From an uncultured Romboutsia sp. (GTDB lineage Bacteria; Bacillota; Clostridia; Peptostreptococcales; Peptostreptococcaceae), in the NCBI GenBank assembly GCA_937907205.1, contig CALESE010000145.1, positions 1 through 19,588 on the forward strand: a stretch of 19,588 bases of DNA. Direction: 5' to 3'. The stretch's first letter is position 1. Each line of letters starts with the position of its first letter. The notes beneath the pieces are model-generated. The model had not been told where the DNA came from and made no database searches. It saw only the letters and a program-made list of their open reading frames with translations. The translations under genes were made by a program, and so were the position numbers. Positions 1 through 5,613 of this stretch are shown piece by piece.

Positions 1-222
1 AGCATCATCTGAATTTAAACCTATAATTTCTAAACCTAAGCTCTTATGAATAGATTTAAAATATCTTCCAATATGACCTCTCATAGGGTTCATTCTATCA
101 TTATTTGTTAGAGGAATTTGCAAAAATTCATCGAATGAAGAAAGGGAAAATATAGAACTAATATCTAGAGAATTAATTTTAAATAATAGTTGTTGCTTTA
201 CTTGTTGAAACGTATTTGTCAT
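1..222 (-). CDS. Unrecognised protein, N-terminal 74 residues only (cut by window edge)
   Basis: An open frame runs from an ATG at 222-220 to the left edge without a stop, so only the N-terminus is visible. The start is supported by a strong GGAGG (plus-strand CCTCC, 231-235) eight bases upstream. The protein begins MTNTFQQVKQQLLFKINSL and continues with a mixed polar/aliphatic stretch; residues 42-59 contain several basic residues (NDRMNPMRGHIGRYFKSIH). There is no signal peptide or membrane segment. I do not recognise the family. It lies 80 bases downstream of, and in the same direction as, the ribbon-helix-helix-like gene at 303-773. No convincing terminator separates them, so both may be one transcript. 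A role in plasmid- or element-type DNA transactions is possible from that neighbour but is only a guess. Confidence 0.65.
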   Translation of the reverse strand, partial: MTNTFQQVKQQLLFKINSLDISSIFSLSSFDEFLQIPLTNNDRMNPMRGHIGRYFKSIHKSLGLEIIGLNSDDA

Positions 223-302
223 GTTAATGACCTCCTTTTTAATATTTTAAAATAAAGTCGCACACATACACTACATAAATTAGAGTAAAATTTTTTAGGA
301 GA

Positions 303-773
303 TTATTCCTTAAAAAATTCTTTATAATATGCATAAACTACATATTTGATTATATAACTTATCTTTAAAGGTCTTAAATTTTGCTCAGACATGAATAATG
401 TAGAATAATTTTTCAAACCATCTATAACATCTTTACGAAGATATAGTTTTGGAGTAAGAGAACCAATATCGATAACATTTTTATTATCAATAGGAATTTC
501 ATTTTCTAACAAATTCATCCATTGTTCAAGAGTAAGATGTTTAGTTTTTAAAAAAGCAGTTTCAATAATACTAGAAGATGATACTTTAAGTATTATAGTT
601 GTAGATATACCTTCAAGTTCATATTTAAAAGCGTTTAAAATAGAATCTTCAATCTTTGTAATTAATGAATTATTTAAATTGGTTTCTAGCTTTGTTTCAA
701 GTTCTTTTTGAATAAGTAAAATTAAATATTTAGCTTCATAAGATAAGCGTACATTAAAGTAATCTCTGTTAAT
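303..773 (-). CDS. Probable tandem ribbon-helix-helix DNA-binding protein with an ATT start codon
   Basis: The frame is open from 773 down to a TAA at 305-303 (156 residues). The only in-frame ATG is at 518, with no ribosome binding site before it. A perfect GGAGG (plus 782-786) is placed eight bases before an ATT codon at 773-771, and the frame holds no ATG, GTG or TTG between there and 518. I therefore infer ATT initiation, as known for infC. Residues 7-50 read as strand (NVRL), helix (SYEAKYLILLIQKEL), turn, helix (SLITKIEDSILNAF), which fits a ribbon-helix-helix. Residues 108-152 repeat the pattern (KLYLRKDVIDGL, then ISYIIKYVVYAYYKEF). Two such units in one chain would resemble F-plasmid TraY. 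The fold call is by eye. A strong promoter, a palindrome at the start site and upstream repeats suggest autoregulation. An alternative is that only the 71-residue C-terminal part from 518 is made. Confidence 0.6.
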   Translation of the reverse strand: MNRDYFNVRLSYEAKYLILLIQKELETKLETNLNNSLITKIEDSILNAFKYELEGISTTIILKVSSSSIIETAFLKTKHLTLEQWMNLLENEIPIDNKNVIDIGSLTPKLYLRKDVIDGLKNYSTLFMSEQNLRPLKISYIIKYVVYAYYKEFFKE

Positions 774-811
774 AGTTACTACCTCCTTTAAATATAGTAT
801 ATTAGTACGAC

Positions 812-830
812 ATTTATTTATTAAATAAAT
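812..830. promoter_or_regulatory. Palindrome at the transcription start of the RHH-like gene (possible operator)
   Basis: The 9-bp arms ATTTATTTA and TAAATAAAT surround a single central T. The palindrome overlaps the last bases of the minus-strand -10 box (834-829) and the predicted start site near 822. That is a classic position for a repressor and suits autoregulation by the downstream ribbon-helix-helix-like protein. In such AT-rich DNA it could also be chance. Confidence 0.4.
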
Positions 831-857
831 TATAATATCTAAATATAACTAAGTCAA
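829..857 (-). promoter_or_regulatory. Sigma-A-type promoter for the gene at 303-773
   Basis: On the minus strand TTGACT (857-852) is followed by exactly 17 bases and TATAAT (834-829). This is an almost perfect consensus and predicts a start near 822 and a leader of about 49 bases before the ATT start codon. Confidence 0.75.
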
Positions 858-872
858 GGGGAAAAATAAAAA

Positions 873-891
873 TTGCAACCTTTTTGCAACC
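873..891. repeat. Two TTGCAACC repeats 11 bp apart
   Basis: TTGCAACC occurs at 873-880 and 884-891, one helical turn apart, with a related ATGCAAAT just after (893-900). The pair sits immediately upstream of the -35 box of the minus-strand promoter at 829-857. It could be an activator or autoregulator binding site, or a short iteron-like array. The same bases could also serve as a poor -35 for a plus-strand TATAAT at 905-910. Confidence 0.4.
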
Positions 892-1210
892 AATGCAAAT
901 AATCTATAATAAAAAAGTATAAATTTAAAAGATATAAAATTAGTTAAATAAACATATACAAACCAAATAAACATACAATGCAATAGAGTGGGAGTAACAA
1001 AATAAAAATTTCTATATATTATCGAGGTAGGATTATTGATCTTTTACCTCGATAATATATTTTAAAGAGAATTTTACTAAATTTAAGAAAATATAATTAA
1101 AAATAGTTTTTCCCTTATGAAAAATATAAATATATAGAATATAAATTAAAAATAATATGCAAAATATATACATATATTTTATTCAAGACTTAACACATTA
1201 GGAGGAAAAA
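892..1210. other. Long intergenic leader region upstream of the BMP lipoprotein; no gene
   Basis: No coding frame with a ribosome binding site is visible. It holds a plus-strand TATAAT (905-910) with only a weak -35, an 11-bp direct repeat AAATAAACATA (946-956 and 965-975) and the strong inverted repeat at 1014-1060. I cannot assign a convincing promoter between 1061 and 1200. The BMP gene is either read from near 905, giving a leader of about 290 bases, or from a poorly conserved promoter. Confidence 0.5.
1014..1060. repeat. Perfect 16-bp inverted repeat in the BMP gene leader
   Basis: The arm ATATATTATCGAGGTA (1014-1029) is exactly reverse-complemented at 1045-1060 around a 15-base spacer. 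It is followed by only TTT, so it is a weak fit to an intrinsic terminator. It may be an attenuator in the leader of the lipoprotein gene, a terminator for a short upstream transcript, or a protein-binding operator. It does not carry the conserved core of a purine riboswitch. Confidence 0.6.
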
Positions 1211-2236
1211 ATGAAATTTAAAAAATTATTATCATTAGGAACGTCTATAATAATAGCATCTTCTATGTTAGTTGGATGTGGAAATGGTTCTGAAGGTAAG
1301 GGAGCTAAGAAAACCGTGAAAGTAGGTATGGTTGCTGATGTCGGCGGTATAAATGATGAGTCTTTTAATCAATCTGCATGGGAAGGTTTACAAAAAGCTA
1401 AAAAAGATTTAGGTATAGAAATAAAGGTTATAGAGTCAAAACAACAATCTGATTATATACAAAACATAGAAACTATGGTTGATGATGGAATGGATTTAAT
1501 TATAGGTGTAGGGTACACTATGGCTGAAGATATAAAGACAGAAGCTAATAACTATCCAGAACAACAATTTGCTATAATAGATGAAACTTATGAAGATATA
1601 CCTAAAAATGTAACACCTATATTATTTAGGGAAAATGAAGCAGCTTATCTAACAGGACTTATAGCTGGTAGAATGACTAAAACTAATCAAGTTGGATTTA
1701 TTGGTGGAATGGATTCAGCTGTTGTTAATAGATTTGAGTATGGGTATAAGTATGGAGTTAATGAAGCTAACAAGGATGCACAAATAAAAACTCAATATGC
1801 AGGAACATTTGGGGATGCAGCTAAAGGAAAATCTATAGCTAATCAAATGTATAGTGGTGGAGCAGATATAATACTTTCTGCTGCAGGTGGAACTGGTTTA
1901 GGTGCTATAGAATCGGCTAAAGAGCAAAATAAATATGCTATAGGTGTTGACATGGACCAAAGTAAATTAGCTCCAGATAATGTGTTAACTTCAGCATTAA
2001 AGAAAGTTGATGTTGGTGTATATGATACAGTTAAAGCCTTTGTAGATGGAAGTTTAAAAGGTGGAGAAACTAAAATATATGGATTAAAACAAGATGGTGT
2101 AGGTATACCTGAAACTACTAAAAACTTAGTTACACAAGATATATTAGATTATGTAAATTCTCAAATAGAAAAAGTAAAATCAGGAGATATAAAGGTTCCT
2201 TCGACTAAAGAAGAATATAATAAAATGCAAAAATAA
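1211..2236 (+). CDS. BMP/PnrA-family nucleoside-binding lipoprotein of an ABC transporter
   Basis: A 341-residue extracellular substrate-binding lipoprotein. It has a basic N-terminus and hydrophobic stretch ending in the lipobox LVGC, so Cys23 would be lipidated and the protein anchored outside the membrane. The mature part opens with KVGMVADVGGINDESFNQ (residues 37-54), the characteristic start of the basic membrane protein/PnrA family, whose studied members bind purine or other nucleosides. It is followed by the periplasmic-binding-protein-like alternation expected of the family, and the length is typical. The start has AGGAGG about six bases upstream. No ATPase or permease genes flank it, so it works with subunits encoded elsewhere or to the left. 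Its position next to a purine permease and the purine operon suggests nucleoside salvage; the exact ligand is inferred. Confidence 0.92.
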   Translation: MKFKKLLSLGTSIIIASSMLVGCGNGSEGKGAKKTVKVGMVADVGGINDESFNQSAWEGLQKAKKDLGIEIKVIESKQQSDYIQNIETMVDDGMDLIIGVGYTMAEDIKTEANNYPEQQFAIIDETYEDIPKNVTPILFRENEAAYLTGLIAGRMTKTNQVGFIGGMDSAVVNRFEYGYKYGVNEANKDAQIKTQYAGTFGDAAKGKSIANQMYSGGADIILSAAGGTGLGAIESAKEQNKYAIGVDMDQSKLAPDNVLTSALKKVDVGVYDTVKAFVDGSLKGGETKIYGLKQDGVGIPETTKNLVTQDILDYVNSQIEKVKSGDIKVPSTKEEYNKMQK

Positions 2237-2242
2237 ATACTT

Positions 2243-2273
2243 AAAATCACAACCAATTTGGTTGTGATTTTTT
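2243..2273 (+). terminator. Intrinsic terminator of the BMP lipoprotein gene
   Basis: AAAATCACAACCAA is complemented by TTGGTTGTGATTTT, giving a 13-14 bp stem with a minimal loop. It runs into a T-tract and starts six bases after the stop codon. Confidence 0.88.
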
Positions 2274-2322
2274 ATTTGTATTTTTATCTTTAGAAACTTC
2301 TATAAAATAATATACATTGTAT

Positions 2323-2366
2323 TACATAGTATTAAATATTATAATATTAATATATAATACTATGTA
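2323..2366. promoter_or_regulatory. Palindromic operator-like site upstream of the padR remnant
   Basis: TACATAGTATTA (2323-2334) is perfectly reverse-complemented at 2355-2366, 20 bases apart and 45 bases before the padR remnant. PadR-type regulators commonly bind inverted ATGT/ACAT repeats at their own promoters, and the arms contain these words. Its role here is inferred. Confidence 0.45.
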
Positions 2367-2410
2367 TATTATAGTACTTATTATATTATTTAATAAATGG
2401 AGATGTTTTA

Positions 2411-2560
2411 GTGGAATTGAATAAGGAAATGTTGAAGGGACATATTGATACACTGATACTATCTATATTGAAAGAGAAAGATTGCTATGGATATGAAGTT
2501 GGTAAAATTGTTAGAAGTAAATCAAATGGTATTTTTGAATTTAAAGAAGATATTAAATAA
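2411..2560 (+). pseudogene. Truncated PadR-family transcriptional regulator
   Basis: A GTG start with GGAG at 2399-2402 opens a 49-codon frame reading VELNKEMLKGHIDTLILSIL, then KEKDCYGYEVGKIVRSKSNG, then IFEFKEDIK and a stop. This is the unmistakable N-terminus of the PadR winged-helix family (the MLKGxLDxLIL and YGYEI motifs). In intact members the next residues are usually an EGTLY-type segment followed by the rest of the winged helix and a C-terminal dimerisation helix, in total over 100 residues. All of that is missing. The frame stops at a 12-bp repeat (2555-2566) and a terminator follows at once. It has an upstream palindrome and intact translation signals, so a short peptide may still be made, but it lacks the recognition helix and wing. 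I call it a remnant. Confidence 0.75.
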
Positions 2561-2582
2561 TATACACTATGTATAATCAAAG

Positions 2583-2616
2583 AAAGAGTAGGTTTTTATA
2601 AAAATCTACTCTTTTT
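2583..2616 (+). terminator. Intrinsic terminator after the padR remnant
   Basis: AAAGAGTAGGTTTTTA pairs with TAAAAATCTACTCTTT with one G-U pair. The paired arms end in a run of five T. Confidence 0.85.
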
Positions 2617-2702
2617 GGTTTGGTTTAATATGAAACTATTACTATGGTTTTGATTCTTACCTTAATTTTTGAATATCAAAATAAAAATATTAATGTAAAT
2701 TT

Positions 2703-2715
2703 TATAACGAACATT
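2703..2715 (+). promoter_or_regulatory. PurBox-like site 1 upstream of the purine permease
   Basis: TATAACGAACATT matches the published Gram-positive PurBox (AWWWCCGAACWWT) except for the first base and the first C. It closely resembles the sites at 2799 and 4376, and all three are in the same orientation as the downstream gene. That a PurR-type repressor binds here is inferred. Confidence 0.4.
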
Positions 2716-2798
2716 ATTTTAATAAAATTATATTAAAGTTAAAAAAGTTCTTGTTAAAATAGAAACTATAATATATAATAGTAATATAAAGTTAACTA

Positions 2799-2811
2799 TA
2801 TTACGAACTAT
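2799..2811 (+). promoter_or_regulatory. PurBox-like site 2 upstream of the purine permease
   Basis: TATTACGAACTAT differs from the PurBox consensus AWWWCCGAACWWT at the first base and first C, as site 1 does. It lies 96 bases downstream of site 1 and 35 bases before the permease start codon. Confidence 0.45.
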
Positions 2812-2845
2812 TTTAAATATAGAACATAAAATTGGGAGGGAATAT

Positions 2846-4177
2846 ATGGAGATAACTCAATCAACTAACAAAAGTATATTAGACAAGGTATTTAAACTAT
2901 CAGAAAATAATACAACTGTAAAAACTGAAATAATAGCAGGAATTACAACATTTATGACAATGGCATATATACTAGTTGTTAATGCCAATATATTATCAGA
3001 TGCAGGGATGGATAAGGAAGCAGTATTTGCTGCCACTGCAATAGCAGCATTTATAGGAAGTTGTGTTATGGGGATTTTAGCAAATTATCCAATAGCATTA
3101 GCACCAGGTATGGGACTTAATGCATTTTTTGCTTATACAGTGGTTTTATCAATGGGATATGACTGGCAATTTGCGCTATGTGCAGTTTTAATAGAAGGAA
3201 TTATATTTATATTACTTACAATAACTAATGTTAGGGAAAAAATAATAGACTGTATACCATCAGTTCTTAAACATGCGGTTACGGCAGGTATAGGATTATT
3301 TATAGCATTTATAGGGTTATCAAATGCAGGAATTGTTGTAAATGGAGATACAATACTTGCATTAGGAAACTTAAAAGATCCGTTAGTACTATTAACAATA
3401 GCAGGATTATTATTAGCGGCAGTATTAATAGCTAGAAATGTAAAGGGAGCATTCCTTTTAGCAATGATATTAATATCAGCAGTAGGTATGGTAGCAGGAT
3501 TAGTAGCCTTACCTCAAGGAATAGTATCAGCAGCTCCATCATTAAAGCCTGTATTTTTACAAGCTTTATCAGTTTCTCCAAGTGAGATATTTAGCCTAAA
3601 TATGGTAGTAGTAGTATTTACATTCTTATTTGTTGATTTATTTGATACAGTAGGATGTTTGGTAGGAGTAGCGTCAAAAGGAAATATGTTAGATGAAAAA
3701 GGTAAGTTACCAAGAGCTAAAGAAGCATTATTTGCAGATGCAGTAGCAACTACTACTGGAGCATTGCTTGGGACTTCTACAGTTACAGCATATGTTGAAA
3801 GTGCAGCAGGAATAGGTGAAGGTGGTAAAACTGGTTTAACGGCAGTTACTACAGGAATATTATTCTTATTATCTTTATTCTTTGCACCAGTGTTTACATC
3901 AATACCAACTCAAGCAACAGCACCAGTACTTATAATAGTAGGTGTTATGATGGCAAGTTCTCTTAAAGAAATAGACTTTGGTGATTTTACAAATGCTATA
4001 CCGGCATTCTTAACATTTACAATGATGCCACTTGCTTACAGTATAGCAGATGGAATAATATTTGGTATAATATCATTCACAGTATTAAAGTTAGCAACTA
4101 ATAAAAGTAAAGAAGTTAACTTATCATTAATATTACTTTCAATATTATTTATAGCTAAATTTGTGTTATTAAAATAA
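2846..4177 (+). CDS. AzgA-type (NCS2 superfamily) purine permease, probably guanine/hypoxanthine or adenine
   Basis: A 443-residue polytopic membrane protein with about a dozen or more hydrophobic segments, imported as a proton symporter in the characterised family. It shows the hallmarks of the AzgA/PbuG-like branch (COG2252-type): GITTFMTMAYILVVNANILSD (residues about 30-50, listed here only as a motif region), ALAPGMGLNAFFAYTVV near 85-101, FVDLFDTVGCLVGVASKGNM near 262-281 and ALLGTSTVTAYVESAAGIGEGG near 306-327. The start has GGGAGGG 8 bases upstream. Two PurBox-like sites precede it and a terminator follows at 4200-4230, so it is a single-gene unit. Base salvage beside the de novo operon makes biological sense. 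The exact base cannot be told from sequence alone; B. subtilis pbuG and pbuO are the obvious models. Confidence 0.92.
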   Translation: MEITQSTNKSILDKVFKLSENNTTVKTEIIAGITTFMTMAYILVVNANILSDAGMDKEAVFAATAIAAFIGSCVMGILANYPIALAPGMGLNAFFAYTVVLSMGYDWQFALCAVLIEGIIFILLTITNVREKIIDCIPSVLKHAVTAGIGLFIAFIGLSNAGIVVNGDTILALGNLKDPLVLLTIAGLLLAAVLIARNVKGAFLLAMILISAVGMVAGLVALPQGIVSAAPSLKPVFLQALSVSPSEIFSLNMVVVVFTFLFVDLFDTVGCLVGVASKGNMLDEKGKLPRAKEALFADAVATTTGALLGTSTVTAYVESAAGIGEGGKTGLTAVTTGILFLLSLFFAPVFTSIPTQATAPVLIIVGVMMASSLKEIDFGDFTNAIPAFLTFTMMPLAYSIADGIIFGIISFTVLKLATNKSKEVNLSLILLSILFIAKFVLLK

Positions 4178-4199
4178 ATTATTTCTAATTTTAAATAGT

Positions 4200-4230
4200 A
4201 AAATAAATCCCTTTTAGGGATTTATTTTTT
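4200..4230 (+). terminator. Intrinsic terminator of the purine permease gene
   Basis: AAATAAATCCCT, loop TTT, AGGGATTTATTT, then further T residues. The stem is 12-13 bp. Confidence 0.88.
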
Positions 4231-4261
4231 GTTTAAAATTAAATATATTAACGAATTATAC

Positions 4262-4317
4262 ATAAAAAATTAAAATTAACGTTTATATAAGTACTAACAA
4301 TAAAAAATTAAAATTAA
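4262..4317. repeat. 18-bp direct repeat upstream of the pur promoter
   Basis: ATAAAAAATTAAAATTAA occurs exactly at 4262-4279 and 4300-4317, 38 bases apart. It is A/T only, so it may be low-complexity sequence, but it lies directly upstream of the operon promoter and may act as an UP-type or spacer element. Confidence 0.4.
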
Positions 4318-4325
4318 AAAATGTA

Positions 4326-4354
4326 TTGCAAAAATATGGATAATAATATATTAT
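4326..4354 (+). promoter_or_regulatory. Likely promoter of the pur operon
   Basis: TTGCAA (4326-4331) and TATTAT (4349-4354) are 17 bases apart, predicting a start near 4361. A second perfect TATAAT at 4371-4376 has no good -35 but directly abuts the PurBox-like site. Either choice places the PurBox at or just after the start. Confidence 0.5.
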
Positions 4355-4375
4355 TTAAATGTAATATTCATATAA

Positions 4376-4388
4376 TATACCGAACAAT
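4376..4388 (+). promoter_or_regulatory. PurBox-like site at the pur operon promoter
   Basis: TATACCGAACAAT matches the published PurBox AWWWCCGAACWWT at 12 of 13 positions. It lies 32 bases before the purE start codon, overlapping the downstream edge of either promoter candidate. A PurR-type regulator responsive to PRPP would fit; no purR gene is present in the window. A poorer relative (ATTAACGAATTAT) is at 4247-4259. Confidence 0.6.
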
Positions 4389-4420
4389 TTTTAAGTTATC
4401 AACAAAAAAAGGGGGTTATT

Positions 4421-4900
4421 ATGAAAGTAGCAGTAATTATGGGTTCTAAATCAGATTATCCTAAACTAGAAGAAGGGATAGAATTATTAGAAAGATATGG
4501 AGTTGAAGTTGTTATAAGAGCATTATCAGCGCATAGGACTCCAAAACAATTAATACAATTCTTAGAAGAAATAGAAAATGATACTGATGTGATAATAGCA
4601 GCAGCAGGGAAAGCAGCACATCTACCAGGGGTAATAGCAGCACATACATTGATACCTGTAGTTGGTTTACCAATAAAATCATCAACTATGGATGGCCTAG
4701 ATTCACTTTTATCAATAGTTCAAATGCCAAAGGGGATTCCAGTAGCAACAGTTACTATAGACTTAGGGTTAAATGCAGCATTAATGGCACTTCAAATAAT
4801 GAGTATAAAATATCCAGTTTTAAAAGAAAACTTAAAGTTATATAGAGAAGAAATGGAAGCAAAAGTATTAGAAGATGATAAAAACTTAAGGGGGAAATAA
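4421..4900 (+). CDS. purE: PurE, class I-like N5-carboxyaminoimidazole ribonucleotide mutase
   Basis: First gene of the operon; it carries out the carboxylation-level step that yields CAIR in the cytoplasm. The 159 residues contain GSKSDYPKLEEG (8-19), SAHRTP (36-41), AAGKAAHLPG (61-70) and VQMPKGIPVATV (100-111). These are the nucleotide- and CAIR-binding signatures of PurE. SAHRTP and the HLPG loop are of the class I (mutase) kind, not the AGRSN kind of class II carboxylases. Class I enzymes normally use N5-CAIR made by PurK, but no purK lies in this operon. Residue 64 is Lys where the E. coli enzyme has Gly. The start has a GGGGG ribosome binding site. The purC start lies two bases after the stop, so translation is probably coupled. 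Confidence 0.95.
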   Translation: MKVAVIMGSKSDYPKLEEGIELLERYGVEVVIRALSAHRTPKQLIQFLEEIENDTDVIIAAAGKAAHLPGVIAAHTLIPVVGLPIKSSTMDGLDSLLSIVQMPKGIPVATVTIDLGLNAALMALQIMSIKYPVLKENLKLYREEMEAKVLEDDKNLRGK

Positions 4901-4902
4901 TT

Positions 4903-5601
4903 ATGTTATTATACGAGGGAAAAGCAAAACAAATATATTCTACAGAAAATGAAAATGAATTTATAGTTTATTTTAAGGATGATGCAACAGCATTTAATGG
5001 AGAAAAGAAAGCAGAAATATTATCTAAAGGAATCTTAAATAACAAAATATCAACAATAATATTTGAAATGTTACACGATAAACATATTCAAACACACTTC
5101 ATAAAGAACTTATCAGAAAGAGAGATGTTAGTAAAAAAAGTCGAAATTTTACCACTAGAAGTAATAGTAAGAAATATAACAGCAGGGTCATTCTGTAAAA
5201 GAGTAGGGATAGAAGAAGGTTTAGTTTTAGACGAGCCTATATTTGAAATATGCTATAAAAATGATGAATATTGTGATCCAATGTTAAATGATGACCATGC
5301 AGTAGCTATGAAGTTAGCAACTAGAGAAGAATTAAAATTTTTAAAAGAAGAAACTTTAAAAATAAATGAAGTTATGAAAGAGTTCTTCTTAAAAATTGGA
5401 TTAAAATTAGTTGATTTTAAACTAGAATTTGGAAAGGATGCTAAAGGAAATATAATTTTAGCAGATGAAATATCTCCTGACACTTGCAGACTTTGGGATG
5501 TAGACACAAATGAAAAATTAGATAAAGATAGATTTAGAATAGATCTTGGAGACTTAGTACAAGGGTACAAAGAAGTTCTTGCAAGAATGAGTGCTAATTA
5601 G
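4903..5601 (+). CDS. purC: PurC, SAICAR synthetase
   Basis: Phosphoribosylaminoimidazole-succinocarboxamide synthase: joins aspartate to CAIR using ATP in IMP synthesis. At 232 residues it has the usual bacterial length. Visible signatures are YEGKAKQIY (4-12), the SAICAR synthetase pattern around PLEVIVRNITAGSFCKR (84-100) and ADEISPDTCRLWD (187-199), which are nucleotide- and substrate-binding segments of the family. Its ribosome binding site (AAGGGGG) lies within the last codons of purE, and only two bases separate the genes. purF follows after 12 bases. Confidence 0.97.
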   Translation: MLLYEGKAKQIYSTENENEFIVYFKDDATAFNGEKKAEILSKGILNNKISTIIFEMLHDKHIQTHFIKNLSEREMLVKKVEILPLEVIVRNITAGSFCKRVGIEEGLVLDEPIFEICYKNDEYCDPMLNDDHAVAMKLATREELKFLKEETLKINEVMKEFFLKIGLKLVDFKLEFGKDAKGNIILADEISPDTCRLWDVDTNEKLDKDRFRIDLGDLVQGYKEVLARMSAN

Positions 5602-5613
5602 GGGGAACTTTTT

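Larger units (their letters stand above)
2305..2566. repeat. 12-bp direct repeat bracketing the padR remnant
   Basis: AAATAATATACA occurs at 2305-2316 and again at 2555-2566. The second copy supplies the TAA that ends the truncated padR frame. Both copies are followed by CTATGT/ACATAG-type sequence: TACATAGTATTA then TAATACTATGTA upstream, and CTATGTATAA downstream. The placement suggests that a deletion or slippage event at this repeat removed the rest of the gene. Confidence 0.45.

Noticed and set aside
303..518. ATG at 518 as start of a 71-residue protein
   Set aside because: No ribosome binding site precedes it, while the frame continues upstream to an ATT preceded by a perfect GGAGG and a consensus promoter.
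1014..1060. Purine riboswitch in the lipoprotein leader
   Set aside because: The region has one simple hairpin and none of the conserved three-way junction sequence of purine aptamers.
4231..4420. Purine, PRPP or ppGpp riboswitch before purE
   Set aside because: No conserved riboswitch core is visible; the region is almost pure A/T with a promoter and a PurBox-like site.
5253..5570. Minus-strand open frame inside purC, and similar ones inside purM, purD, purL and (plus strand) inside MFS copy 2
   Set aside because: They lie antisense within clearly coding genes, have low-complexity translations and no ribosome binding sites; they are by-products of AT-rich codon use.
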